From Catonia carolina (taxonomy: Eukaryota; Arthropoda; Insecta; Hemiptera; Achilidae): DNA of 64,000 nucleotides. Position 1 is the first letter of the stretch. Every line of letters starts with the position of its first letter. Below are positions 24,608 to 36,250 of this stretch, piece after piece. The notes beneath the pieces are model-generated. The model was not told the origin of the DNA, did no database searches, and saw nothing but the letters and a program-made list of their open reading frames with translations. A program made the translations under genes and the position numbers. The stretch lies in contig JAQMRL010000003.1 in assembly GCA_035578175.1 (NCBI GenBank), forward strand, positions 53,924,672 to 53,988,671, written 5' to 3'.

Positions 24608-25306
24608 CATTTGAACTTCTATAACTCGAATCCTCAAAGGAAGGGGAAAACAATTCGAGTTACAGAAATTTCGAGTTATGCAGAAATAAAAACAGAACAT
24701 TCCACATAGGCTAATATAGTACCCTACAAGATGTGGAATATGTAGGCCTACTGCACATGCTTAATTTCGTAATACAGTACTGTACGTTGCATTTAGCTTA
24801 GCTATTGGCTGCAGTGTTAAGTACTGTACAAATATTTTATTTGGTATTCCAAAATTATGCAGTACATGCTGAATGCGGTACATTGTACCGACAGAGTCTG
24901 GTCCTATTGTTCTGTGGTTGACCAAAGATTTGTTGATTCAAAGAAATTCATTGTTTTGGTTTACACTTGTTAGGCCTATACAAAGGCAACCAGCTGACTT
25001 TGAAGGTCTGTTCCCTTTTATGGTGGAACATATCCTCTTATAATGAAAGAAGCAGCACTGTAACTACATATTTCAAAAGACCAAAACCAAAAAGACCAAA
25101 AGACCAAAATATTTTTTTTCTGAGAACTTTGTACAAATTTTGTCAAAAGAAACGAAATAATTAGTTTGACTTAGAGAAATGGCGGAATTCAAGTTATAGT
25201 TGACTTTTTACATGGTAAATGCATGAGAAGGTTAAAGGGGACTGTAATTTAATTCGAGATATAGAAAATTTTAGTTATATACGTTCGAGATTTAGAAGTT
25301 CCACTG
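24608..25306. mobile_element. Tigger/pogo-like nonautonomous DNA transposon
   Basis: Inverted ends (left CATTTGAACTTCTATAACTCG, right complement CAGTGGAACTTCTAAATCTCG), each flanked by TA (24606-24607, 25307-25308). Sub-terminal 'aattcgagtta' motifs recur on both sides. There is no intact transposase. Two TAGGCCTA palindromes lie inside (24743, 24971). Confidence 0.7.
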
Positions 25307-25884
25307 TATTACCATATTTCAGTGTTGCATTGATTCACCATGTTTTTGTTAGTGCTTGTCTTTCTTTTAAGCCTTTCAATATTCTTGTATAGAGTTCCAC
25401 CATTTTTGTCAATTACTTTTAGTACAGGTACCATGATTATTGGATCAGATAGTTCTGAATTGAAATATTGATTGGAATAACCAATAGTGCCAAACTTTAT
25501 TTCGAACAGCATTGAAATTTTGACCTTACAGTAAGGAACAGTGATGGAGTAGTTACTGGTTTTTGCTAATAATGATAAGCAGTTTTTGGAAATGAGATTT
25601 AGCTTGATACACTAATTTAAAAAGAGATCATTCTAAAATTTTCATTAGTATTGGAAAATGCTGATGTATCCTACAGCTGGATTTCCTTTGCCCACATAAG
25701 TTTTAGAATAGATTTGTTTATTGTTAATTTGTTTTAGATAGATAACTTCGAATTTTTCCCAAAAATGTTCATTTGAGGCAATTTGTGATTTAATTTATTT
25801 CTTTTGTTCCAAGTAAGGCATCTTTAAAGATGTAGTACAATACAAAATCAACGTTAAAAAAAGGAAAAATTAAATAAATATATG

Positions 25885-26165
25885 ATCCACTTGATTGGCC
25901 TAGTGGTAAAGTTGTTGCTGCAAGTCAGCTGTTCAACAGCTGATTTTCAAAGACAAAGTTTTTGTGGTTCAAATCCTAATAAAGGTAGTTACTTTTATAT
26001 GGATTTAAATACTAGACATTAGTTACCCGTGTACTTAGATTATTGCGGTTCAATTGTATCAGGAACTGTCTCAGGAATGGTCAGCCTAAGTCTGTAAAAG
26101 ACTACACCTCATTTACTCACATACATATTTTCCTCATCTCATTGGGTCATGGGGTTGCTTACTGT
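25885..26165 (+). repeat. SINE-B copy 1 (tRNA-like head)
   Basis: Head with A box CCTAGTGGTAAAG and B box GTGGTTCAAATCC, separated by a palindrome TCAGCTGTTCAACAGCTGA that lengthens the anticodon region. The body contains TCAGGAATGGTCAGCCTAAG. A second copy lies inverted at 41158-41400. Confidence 0.75.
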
Positions 26166-27419
26166 TCTTAAACTGAAAAGATTACAATGTGCACCATATA
26201 GGATTATTTTAAATACATAAGTAGGTTTTAAAATTATTGATAAAATATAAATTTTATTAATATAATTTATTTAGTATTTATCTTCTACTTTATTTAATTA
26301 ATTATTTTTATGTTTTATAATATTATTTTGGATTGAATATGTAAAATGTCATTCGAACATAGAATCAAATAAGGAAAACATTGATAGAAAATATCAAAGT
26401 GTGGGTATTTTTTTATTTACTTTGATAAATTCAGTGTGGATGGGTTAAACTAAGAAGCATTCACCTTATAAAAGATCAAAGTGAAATTTCCACATATATA
26501 AAAAATACTGAATTCCAGGTGGAATTCGTCTACAAGTTTCCCTTTGACATTACTGACCAATAGGAAAATTATAATTTCAATTTATATTCTAAAATAATTT
26601 ATTTTTGATATGTGCTCTGTTTTATGTTTGATCATGTAAATATTACCTCCTTCCTTTTTAAAACTACCATATTTGCTTTTTATGTCAATATTACATTATA
26701 AAGCATGATATCATAAGCTATTTGATTTTTAAAACTAATAAAATTGTGATTATTTTTCTACGAATCATTAAGCAGCTTTGTAAACATTACAGAAATTTAA
26801 TAAATTTAAATCTTGGAATGTATTGAATTTATTTTTTTCAATTACTATTTATTTCAAAGTTACATCAAAACTAAAGGTTATACGTGGCTACAAAAATTAT
26901 TGGTGCATTAAAGATCACGAAACAAATTAGAAAAAAACCCTTATAATAGTAATTAGGCTACAGAACTGGCAATGGAAAGATTAATATTTTACATTAGAAC
27001 AAAACAAAAGGAAATCACTCCAATTTAAAAGTTAATGAATACAATGTTTAGACTATAATTTCTTAAAATTAAAACAAAATAAAAGAAAAAACTAAGGTTT
27101 ATTAGAGTTCATACAAGTAGTTGATTCTTTGTAAAAATAAAATTGTTTGAGACTCAGAAGATGGTTCATTTAGGCACTTGTTTCTCACAATTGGCTGCTG
27201 ACGAAGGTTGAATCCCCTATCACATAGCCAGGATTTCTGTTTTGGGGGCTGAGTCTGGTGATTTTTCGTTTCACATACATCTGTTAACTCTTATGTGGAT
27301 AATTCAAGAAAACAAGGAAGACCTGCAAAAATCAGTCTATATCCTAAAAGAGTTATGTAAAAGTTAAAATTTCAAGGTCTGTAGCTCTAATTTGAATGTT
27401 GTGGCTTTAAGAGGAAAAT
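26166..27419. other. AT-rich spacer
   Basis: No gene recognised. A weak tRNA-like B box (GGTTGAATCCC, near 27207) hints at one more eroded SINE. Confidence 0.5.
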
Positions 27420-27925
27420 GGCCGATCAAACAAAGATAGTTGTAGATGATGTAGTACTGGAACAGATCTCCGTGGCTATCTAGGATGTGACATTGGCTGT
27501 GATGTTAATCACAAGATTGAAAAGAAAATGAACAGATTTCAAGCTATATGTGGCGCCATTAGCAGAACACTAAAAAATGAGGCTAGATGGGAGATAAAAA
27601 TTAAATTTTTTAAGGTGATCGATATTCCCATTGTTTTTTATGAAAGTGAGTCTTGGGTCACTGCTGAGTCACAAGAGAGCAAGATTCAGGCAGCAGAGAT
27701 GAGGTTCCTACCAAGGACAAAAGAGTGCAGAAGATTAGACCATGTACAGAATGGAGAAATAAGAGCCAAGTTAGCAACTTATAGCTTGAACGAATGAAAG
27801 TAAAAGTTAATTGTGGTAAGTGGAGACAGCATCTGGAGAGAATGCCGGAAGAGAGAGTACCCTTGAAAATGAAGAACTGTAGACCACGTGAATCAAAAGA
27901 CACTGGAAGGCCACGAAGAAGATGA
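27420..27925 (+). pseudogene. LINE ORF2 C-terminal remnant
   Basis: Reads LGCDIGCDVNHKIEKKMNRF, then AICGAISRTLKNEARWEIKI, IVFYESESWVTAESQESKIQ and AAEMRFLPRTKE. After a stop at 27795 the RW-HLERMP...GRPRRR tail follows. It is the same LINE type as 41570-42215 and 21180-21790. The 89-codon frame at 27528-27797 is its longest open part. Confidence 0.75.
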
Positions 27926-28004
27926 CAGTCGCTAAAGTAAAGAAAGTGTGATAAATCTCTCAGAATTAAATTAATTAAGATATTTACACACAGGTTTTAT
28001 CACA

Positions 28005-28250
28005 GTATTGTAATGTCTAATCCGGGCTTGTCTTGAGAGTTTTTTCTTCTTATACAAGTGGTAAATTCCTCGAAGTGCACCGGCCATCTTTCCTTGTTTG
28101 TTATTGTTCCCTCCCTTTTACTAATCATGAATAACTTTCTCCAAAACATAATTGAGAAGAATAGGTGACAGCCCGTCACCCTGCCTAATGCCAGTTTTAA
28201 TTTCAAATTCTTCAAAGATTTCTCCTGGAATTTTTTGGTTTTTTTCAATC
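28005..28250 (-). pseudogene. LINE reverse-transcriptase fragment
   Basis: A minus-strand frame reads EFEIKTGIRQGDGLSPILLN then YVLEKVIHD, the conserved 'G-x-x-QGD-x-LSP-x-LF' block of non-LTR reverse transcriptases. It ends in frameshifts on both sides and lies about 560 bp upstream of the ACP promoter. Confidence 0.75.
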
Positions 28251-28723
28251 AGTATTAAATAATTTTTGTATTTTATCTTACAGTGTATTTAGACTTAACT
28301 ACGAACGAGTGATGAATATACTACTACCTAATATACAACTCCGTAATGTAAGTTATGTAAAAGCACTGTCACCAAAGTAAAAAAAACATTAACTTTTTTC
28401 TTTTTACTTATCCTACCGGTTATGAGAACTCACCAATTAATTTAGCTGCCTTTCAAGTTCTTTTCTTAAGTGGACTGTATGTATTTTATTTCTTTTTTTA
28501 TTTAACTGTCATTTTTATAAATACCAGTACCATATTTCACAGAAAAATAATGTTTAAAAATATTTCCCTGATGAATAATTTATAAAATAATATTTGTTTT
28601 ATATCATGTCTCTAATCTATTTGGTTGATTTGAAAGATACTTTAGAGAAGATATATTTTTTTAATAAATATTTTCAGGGGTTGATATTTTGCTTTGATGT
28701 TTGAATTATAAAAAAAAGTATTA

Positions 28724-28739
28724 CACCTACGGGTAGGTG
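28724..28739. promoter_or_regulatory. perfect inverted repeat upstream of the ACP promoter
   Basis: CACCTAC-GG-GTAGGTG: two perfect 7-bp arms, about 70 bp upstream of the TATA box, inside a stretch richer in G than its surroundings. It could bind a dimeric factor; this is inference only. Confidence 0.35.
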
Positions 28740-28810
28740 GATTTATTGATGAATGGCTGCTGAAAGAGGTGGTAGTTTGGTGGTGGGGATCTTCATATGG
28801 TTGTCACCCC

Positions 28811-28845
28811 TATAAGTACAAGTGTACCTTGTCACTCCATCACTC
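28811..28845 (+). promoter_or_regulatory. ACP core promoter (TATA box and initiator)
   Basis: TATAAGTA starts at 28811. The initiator-like TCACTC (28840-28845) puts its A at 28842, 31 nt after the first T of the TATA box, which is the canonical arthropod spacing. A similar TCACTC lies at 28832. A strong splice donor follows 30 nt downstream, as expected for a short first exon. No cDNA is available to prove the start site. Confidence 0.6.
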
Positions 28846-28871
28846 AAGATAACATTCAACATGGGAAATAG
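28842..28871 (+). other. ACP: ACP exon 1 (5' UTR and first 11 coding nt)
   Basis: Runs from the inferred start site to the donor AATAG|GTAAGTGT. ATG is at 28861. Its last two coding bases join the first base of exon 2 to make an Arg codon, keeping the frame into the signal peptide. Confidence 0.75.
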
Positions 28872-31800
28872 GTAAGTGTAACTAACATTATCAGTTGTTT
28901 TTAATGATATGTTAGTTTAATTTTTATAAATTTATTTTTTTAAATTGTTAAAATAGAAATTTAAGAGGCAGTACAGTATTAATCAAAAATAATTAAAATG
29001 TATTTTAAATTGAGATTATGTTTGTGTTACATTTCTAACAAATAAACTTAAATAATTTTACATGTTTATAAAAAGAACACTTTCAAAATTCTACAAAATT
29101 CTACGAGAACTTAATAAAGATTATATACATTAAACGACTCTATGTATTTAAGTTGCTAAGTGATTTTAAACCTTCCTTACTTTTGGAGTTTTTACGGGTC
29201 GATTTTTACATTTCTTGGCTAATTAATTGCCAAGAAAAAGTTTATCAAACTTTTGGCTTTCAACGAAAACCTTTGACTTACTTGTAACAGCATATTTCAA
29301 AGATAAAGCATCTTTTTTTCTTTTTTTCAATTATCGTTTGTCTGTACTTGAAATATACTGAGTACAATAATAAAATTTATAATTATTGGGCGCTTGGAGA
29401 ATAAATTTGCAGTTTAAAATGCTCTCTTATATTAACTAAAATTGTAGATATATTCTAGAATTTGTTGCAGTTGAGAACATTCTCTTTTAAAATTAATTAA
29501 CTTATTTAATATTATATCAACTATTTACTTATTTGCAATCATGATGAGAATTAAGCAAGTTTTATAAGGGTTTAAACAAGAATTATTTATGGGTTTGAAT
29601 GGTGTGGTAATTTTCCAAGCTTTAGCTTGATTGGATATTTTATTTAGTCTAAGTCTAGCATTCATCAATTTTGCCATAAAGACTTCCTGATTAAATAATA
29701 TTTTGTTGTTACACTAAAAACGAAATAAGTTTTCAGGAAACTCAACTGTTGTTGTTGTTCAGGTCATTACTGAAAGGCTGGTTTGAACCTCTAGAGTCTT
29801 TATTAAGTAAAATGAAGAGACAAGTGGTTTACCATTGCCTTCCACACTGAGTGGAAAAGTATTCTTATCGGCATGCCAGGCTCTTTAAAAAGCATCTAAT
29901 TTCCACCCTGCAAATGGCACCTTCATTTCACTTACCACAGGATCTGGCTGTATAATGAAATTCATTACTCTCAAAAGAGACTCTGACTAGTGTATTTTAC
30001 ATCTCTGCCTCTTCAGTTCTTAAATGCTTCAGCCGTATGATTGGCTAAGCATCTTATAAGAAAAATAAATATTTTTTTTAGCCCTGGAACTAGCAGATTG
30101 AGTGCCAAAAAATTAAATACTCCGCCTCCCTGTTACGGGAAAAAAATTTAATTGGTTAAGTATTTATTAAATTATTTTAGTATCTCACTAGAAAAATTTG
30201 TTATCTTATCGCTGGTACTGGTTTTGGGTTGGGACAGGATTTTTCTATTCCTAGTAGCACTCAGTATACTCAGTATGAGTTCGACTAGTACCTGATACTT
30301 TAAGTAGCTAGTTATGATATAGAAATACCAATTTAATGAGTTATTTTTCCCCCTGTACTTGTTTCTATTGGAACTAGTGACAAGGTGAGTCATAGACTGA
30401 TACATGGACCTGATACAAATAAATACTAGAAACAGAAATGCTATTGCTACAGCTGTTTTCACTGCGGTCTTAGGCCTGCTCTTTTACCAGATTAACTGCA
30501 CTGTCCATCATTATCCAGCATGTACCGAGTAACAATGTTGTTGTTTAGGTCAACAGCTGAAAGCCTGGTTTGAACCTTTAGAAGTTTTACTAAGTAAAAC
30601 AAGGAGTGAGGTGGTTTACCATTGCCTTTCTCACTGAGTACAAAAGTAGCCTGTGCTTATCAGCATGACAGGCCCACCGAAAAGCATCTACTTTGCACCC
30701 TGTAAATGACACCTTCACTTCATTCACCACAGGATCTGATTGTGTAATGAAATTTTCATGACTTTCAGAGGAGAAAACTCTGACTAGTGTCTTTTACACC
30801 TCTACCTCTTCTGTTCTTAAATGCTTCAGTCATATAATTGGCTGACCATGTCATAAGAAAGAAAACTATTTTTTGTAGCCCTTTGAAACAAAATTAATTA
30901 ATTTGAAATAAACAAATTTCAAAAATGTTATTTACAACTCTGTAAATCAATGTTACATCTTGTAAGGCTTAAACAGCAACATAAAGACTTTAAGAAAATA
31001 TTAATACTTTCATTTACTTTTGTGTTTTTTTCCAGACAAGTCATGACGATTGTATTCATAGTCTGCTTTGCTTTACTTTGTTTATTATCAAAGGATAACA
31101 ATCAAGCATTTGGACAGGTAATCCATTTTGTATGACATTTTGAACATTTAAAAATTTTCTTATCTATGAATTTAGCAGCAATATTTTAGATATGATTTTA
31201 TAAAAATATTAATTGCACAAAATAGGTAGTTATTTACAATTTAATAGGCCTACTATGCAAATTTTATAATTACACAATGTGAATTTTTTGCTTTGAAGCT
31301 GATATAATGGAAATAGCAATAACACAATAAAAAAGTAACATAAATTTGTCATACTTTAGTGATCAAATTTTTTCTCTGATGTTAAGGTTAGCAGCATATT
31401 ATCATTACGTGATGAAATTCTTAAATTTTATGCATATATATTTTTTAATACACAAATTTATTTTTTTATATTTTAGATGTGTTATAGTTCTTGAGAAAAA
31501 TAATTAAAAAAATTTCAGTCTGTCGATTTTCATAATAAATGACTAAAATTACAGCGTTGCAGAAGTGCAAAGTTGTGCATTAACGTTCACAATCATTAAA
31601 ATAGTAACTTTGCAAATATTTAAAGCTCTGCATTGGCATCACACGTATATAATCATAATTTCTGAAATTAAAAAAATAAGTACTTACTCATTGAAATTTT
31701 AGCTAAAATCCTGTTTATTATCAACTAATTTTTTCTGTTATGGACAAAATAATTTAAATATTTGACTCTGAAATCACTTTTTCTACACTTAAAAAATGTT

Positions 31801-34636
31801 AATTATTTAACACATAAATAATCTTGAAAATATTTTATACAAATTTTTTTTGTTGTAGTAAACTTTTTTAACTAATTGCAGAGAAATATTTTGAAACAGT
31901 TCTTGTCGTTATTCAAACATAAATTTATTTTGCACTTTTCTCATGAAATAAAAGTATACCCTTTACAATTAGGTAGTAATAAACACTGTGAATTTTTCAT
32001 TATACACTAGGCAGTTATCTGTGCAATCTACTCTAATATCTTTCTCAGAAATTGATGATCCTTTATGTTTTATTCTTGTCTCTTCAATAAATTTGATTGA
32101 CTCGGATGTCCATGTTTCAAAGATTTTTTGGCAACACAACATAAAGCTTCCACTAATTCTATATGAAACTGTTTTTGAGTCAGTTTCTTGTTCGGAAAAG
32201 CTTCAGATACATAATTTGTAATGTTTACAACAAAACCCACACATTTATGGCTGTCATTGAAATTTACTGGTGGTCTCTTGATCATTGTTAACATTCAAAT
32301 CATTTTTATCCTCAAACCTAAGTGATAGACTGTGACAGACACCAGTCTGTGTCTGGTGATTTACAATTGCCTTCCTCACAGAGTGGAAAAGTAGCCTATG
32401 CTTATCAGGATGAGGGCCCTCTAAAAAGCATCTAATTTCCAACCTGCAAATGACACCTACTTTATTCACCTAGGGTCTAGCTGTATAATGAAACTCATTA
32501 CTCTCAGAGGAGATATCTCTGACTAGTGTCGTTTACACCTCTACCTCTTCTGTTCTTAAATGATTCAGTCATGTAATTTTATTTATTTTTTTTATTTGGA
32601 TGACCATGCGATAAGAAACTGAACTCTTTTGTGTAGCCCTAAAACTAGCAGATTGAGTGCAAATAATTTAACACTCCACCTGCCTGTTATGGGCAAAAAA
32701 TACTCTTTAGTAATGTAGAGTAATTAAATAAAATCCTACGCATCCATGAACCTGAAAAAAATTTTACATAAAATATACAAATATATTACCAAAACACACA
32801 CTGTAAAATAGACTTCACTATCAATAATACAACCTCAAACAGTCCAATAGAAACATGGTATTTTTTAGAACAGCACAACCTGGTGGCAATATCTGAAGCT
32901 TATATGCTAGATTCACACATTTGCAGATGCCCAAAGGAGATTACAGTGGAAAATAATAAGTTAATAATAAATAAGATTTGAACCAAAAACAGTAGCTTTG
33001 CAGATCTGCAAAACTGTGAATTTAAGGATTAAAATAGAGTGAAGTTTTACACAACAGTACCTATGAATAATGAATTATGCTTACATAAGTAAAGACTTCT
33101 TAAGTGCCATTAAATCTGGCCAAATAATAATTAACAGTAAGTGATATATTTTATTTATGACTTGAAAAAAGTAAAAATTTATTGTTAGCAAAATCTGAAG
33201 AAATTATTTGAAAATAGAGCTCAATTTTTTATACTAAATAAGTGCTTTTATATTTTTGCTAACCAAAAATCCTTTACAAGGTTAGATTGGGACTTGTAAA
33301 ACTTTGGCATGAAATATATACCTCTGTTAAATTGTTACCTACTACAAATAAATAAGTCTGCATAAGTTTTAACAAACTGTCTGTAATCTTTTCAAATACT
33401 GGACATTTTTAGATACTAGTTACTGTGTAAAATTTTTAATAAAGAATAGCCTATTAAATTTAAAAAACAATTTATTACAGGTAACATTTTCAAGGGATTG
33501 GACTCCTGGCAAACGTAATGGTGTAACCATGAATGATTGTTCAATAAGACCAGCTGCAGCTTCAATATGCCAGATGATTATGGTTTGTATAAACTAAAGT
33601 CATTTTCTACATAATTATTTTTTAAAATATTACAAATTCATCCTCGGTCATCATCATCATCTTGTTACTCTACAATCGTTGGTGAGCTTTGGCTTCCTCC
33701 ACCATCCTTCTCCAGATCTCTCTACTAATTGACCCCACCATGCACTCTCCATCCAGTGATACCTATAAAAATCAAATATTTTTGATATCTCCATCCAGCT
33801 ATTTTATTAAATGGGCCTTTCTTCTTCTGTTGTAAAGTCTTCTGTATCACCTTAACCATCCTCATTGATTCCATTCTTTCAATGTCCTTCAACCACCGCA
33901 ATCTTAGGGCTTTTTGAAACTAATTATGTTTCGAATTTCAGTGAAAATATACAGTCTCTCATTTGTACGTAGTTTCCAGTCATCTCCTTCCTTAAAACCC
34001 AAAAATCCTTTTTAAATTTTTCTTTCAAATCTCCTCAACATGTTGCAATCTCTTTCTGTGTAAGTTCATGTTTCACAACCATGAGTAACCACTGGATGCA
34101 ACAAACTTGTGTTTGTTGCATCCAGTGGTTACCCAGTGGTTATCCAGTGGTATAATTTCATTTTTGTGTTCCAATGAAGTAGTATTTGGAAATGTTTCTA
34201 ATTTTAGGCACTTTGGTTTGGAGACCTAAGCCTGGAAATTTTTTGGGAGCTGGGTCTGAAGAGTTGAACCAGGGACTCAGAGCATATTAGTCTGGAATGA
34301 AGTTGAAATTTTTGTTTGAGGACTGAAGCCCCAAACCCTCTCCGATACTTACCTGTTTTTAATGGAATAGCAAAAAAGCATGATCAAAAGAGATATGTCA
34401 TCAAATTCTAGGAATTCTTATCCAAAAATTATCCAGTCTAAAAGAGTTGGTTACTTGTATAGTTTGAAAACATATTAAAATAAATACCTACTGATTTTAA
34501 TTACTCAAGATTCGAGAGTAATAATTCTTGTTTTGTCTTATTTTTCCAGAATGAGATTCATCATCTTGCTGCATGTGAAGCACGTTCAATCATGAATCAT
34601 ATTCATGAAGACTCTATTGATCCTAACAGAATATGA
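28861..34636 (+). CDS. ACP: AKH/corazonin-related peptide (ACP) precursor, four coding exons
   Basis: Encodes a secreted neuropeptide precursor of 93 residues, spliced from 28861-28871, 31036-31117, 33481-33582 and 34550-34636. Residues 1-30 form the signal peptide (hydrophobic core IVFIVCFALLCLL). Residues 31-40 are QVTFSRDWTP, followed by Gly-41 (amide donor) and Lys-Arg (cleavage site). Residues 44-93 are an associated peptide with three Cys, as in AKH-type precursors. The expected product is pQVTFSRDWTP-amide. As I recall, locust ACP ends WSP-amide and Tribolium WNP-amide. ACP acts through its own GPCR, related to the AKH and corazonin receptors. Splice sites are all GT/AG and the frame is kept across three introns. 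The start in exon 1 has a good context (AACATGG); Met-7 is the alternative. All introns except the short last one exceed 2 kb, and they hold only repeats. Confidence 0.93.
29747..30142 (-). repeat. SINE-X copy 3, full length (ACP intron 1)
   Basis: Left end GTTGTTGTTGTTCAGGTCAT (the 3' tail on the minus strand); right end CTGTTACGGGAAA, the complement of the family 5' start. Antisense to the gene, more than 800 bp from either splice site. Confidence 0.85.
30537..30881 (-). repeat. SINE-X copy 4, 5'-truncated (ACP intron 1)
   Basis: Begins TTGTTGTTTAGGTCAACAGC and stops at TTTTTGTAGCCCTT, lacking the last 50-60 bp of the family 5' end. It lies 155 bp before the exon 2 acceptor. Confidence 0.85.
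31036..31117 (+). other. ACP: ACP exon 2 (signal peptide)
   Basis: Acceptor TTTTTTCCAG|ACAAG and donor GGACAG|GTAATC. Encodes the rest of the signal peptide and ends with the Gln that becomes the N-terminal pyroglutamate of the hormone. The next intron is phase 0. Confidence 0.9.
32354..32696 (-). repeat. SINE-X copy 5, 3'-truncated (ACP intron 2)
   Basis: Starts inside the family at 'tttacaattgccttcctcac', so the hairpin and tail are missing. It runs to the complete 5' end (TGCCTGTTATGGGCAA). It carries an AT insertion near 32580-32595. At its left edge CAGACAC...GTGTCTG (32325-32354) forms a small inverted repeat. Confidence 0.8.
33481..33582 (+). other. ACP: ACP exon 3 (mature peptide)
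   Basis: Acceptor TTTATTACAG|GTAAC and donor ATTATG|GTTTGT (a weaker donor). Encodes VTFSRDWTPGKR and the first part of the associated peptide, 34 codons in phase 0. Confidence 0.92.
33650..34130 (-). pseudogene. LINE ORF2 C-terminal remnant with (ATG)n tail (ACP intron 3)
   Basis: Minus-strand frames read RDCNMLRRFERKI, then WKLRTNERLYIF and, near the left end, WRKPKLTNDCRVT before a GATGATGATGATG tail (33654-33666). This is the widespread insect LINE C-terminus. It has many stops. A short tandem 'ccagtggttacccagtggtta' lies at its right edge. Confidence 0.65.
34550..34636 (+). other. ACP: ACP exon 4 (C-terminal coding part)
   Basis: Acceptor ATTTTTCCAG|AATGAG. Encodes 28 residues (NEIHHLAACEARSIM... 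to DPNRI) and TGA at 34634-34636. No canonical AATAAA follows within the next 150 nt; AATAAT variants are present, so the 3' end is unresolved. Confidence 0.88.
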
Positions 34637-34789
34637 ATTGGTATAACATGAATAATTTCTAAAAAAAATATGTAATTACACAATAATAATTATTATTGCA
34701 GTTTAATAATTTTAGTTTATTTTTTCCACAAATTATTCTGCTCCTTTTACATTATAGTATCAGTTATGTGAATGTCAGCACTCATCTGT

Positions 34790-34970
34790 CAACCGTCAAG
34801 TGGTTAGCAAGTTAATTTACAAAGTTGAAGGTCCCAGGTTTGATTCCTGACTAGGGTAATTAAGTGATTCTTCTCTGGGCAATATGTAGAAAACTATTGG
34901 TTGTGTGGTAGGAGCAAACCACATCACTTCATACAGACCACTAATTAATGTGCTTAATTTGCTCACAGTG
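34790..34970 (+). repeat. tRNA-derived SINE (third head type)
   Basis: A-box-like AAGTGGTTAGCAAG and B box GGTTTGATTCC at tRNA spacing, then a body containing GGTAATTAAGTGATTCTTC. It lies just downstream of the ACP coding end and could fall in or near the 3' UTR. Confidence 0.55.
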
Positions 34971-35344
34971 TATCTATGATTTTTAAACAATAATATATGG
35001 TAAGTTTTGTAAAATACTTCTAGACAGAATCTGAATAAACACAATCACAACATAAAAATTAGAAATGATTATTACATTGGTAATCACAGCACTAAAGTAT
35101 TCTAACAAAAATCTACCTACACAGGGAGATAATTCATTAATAGATTGCCACAATCCTTGGAGAGTTGTTTCGACGTACATTTATTTAAAAATACAGTAAG
35201 TTGAAATTACTTTATCAGTAAAACTTTTACAGTGTTCATGAGTTCCTTTCAAAATAATTTTTGTTTAAATAGTCTTTAAAATGTTTAAAAGTGAATACTG
35301 AAGTAAGTTACAGAGAGACAGTGATGTGGTTGTTTCTGTTCTTT

Positions 35345-35725
35345 TAATTTATTTCAGCCAAATCAACATTATTAGTTTTTAGCGACTATTGTGGGTGATG
35401 GAACAGTGGGTTTGACTTGTTATAACTCTAGACCCAAGCTTATAAACTTATATAATCTTATTAACAACCAAATGTTTCAGTCCTCAAGAAATTTTTGGTA
35501 CATTTTTTTTAAAAGGCAGGTTAACATAACCTTCTAAAATGATGGTAATTTATGGATAATTTTTCCTTCATGATTTGCAAATTACTACTGCTAAGGTCGA
35601 TGGTGAAAGGTAAAAGATAAAAATGAGTCATGAAGAAATGTCTGACCTGACCGGTAATCGAATCTGGTACCCCTGGCATAGAAGACAATTGTGTTAAATA
35701 CCATACGAAAGGAATCATACCAGAA
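35345..35725 (-). repeat. eroded tRNA-derived SINE
   Basis: The right end, read on the minus strand, has A-box-like TGGTATTTAACAC and B box AGATTCGATTACC. About 250 bp further on, the tail domain GTCGCTAAAAACTAATAATG appears. The greater length suggests an internal insertion. Confidence 0.5.
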
Positions 35726-36250
35726 CTTCATAATGTTTCATATACTCAGAGCCTTCCAAGTGTTTCAAGTGGTTGCACAGCAGAATTTCACCCAATACAC
35801 CAAGCTCTAAGATATGTGAGCTCTTAGCTCCCTAACAACTATTCGGAATAAGTTTACTTTTTTATAGACCAAAAAACTGTAGGGGTTATCATCACTTGGT
35901 GTAACTGGTTATCTTACTATGGTTTAAGTTGTGAACATGTTCATGACTCATACCTCAGTAAGAGATATAATACTGTATAACCTTAGGGGCAGAAAACAAA
36001 ACTGAGGGTTTGTTTGAACTCCCAGGTGTTGTGATAAACCAGGCAATAAAGCTGCCGACGATGCTACCTGAGGGGTAGCCACAGAAAAAGTGGTAAGTGT
36101 GGCACTAGAAGTTATGTATGTACTCTTATGAAAATAGGATGGAGAGATCGATGGAGGATATTAAAAATAAGTTTAATGAGACAAAGGACAACCCATCAAA
36201 ATGAATGTACAGTAGGCCTATAGGACAAATTTAACGATGAAACAAATATA

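Noticed and set aside
33481..33582. Corazonin or AKH rather than ACP
   Set aside because: Corazonin has QTFQYSRGW and AKH typically (L/V)(N/T)F(S/T)..W; the VTFSRDW core is specific for ACP.
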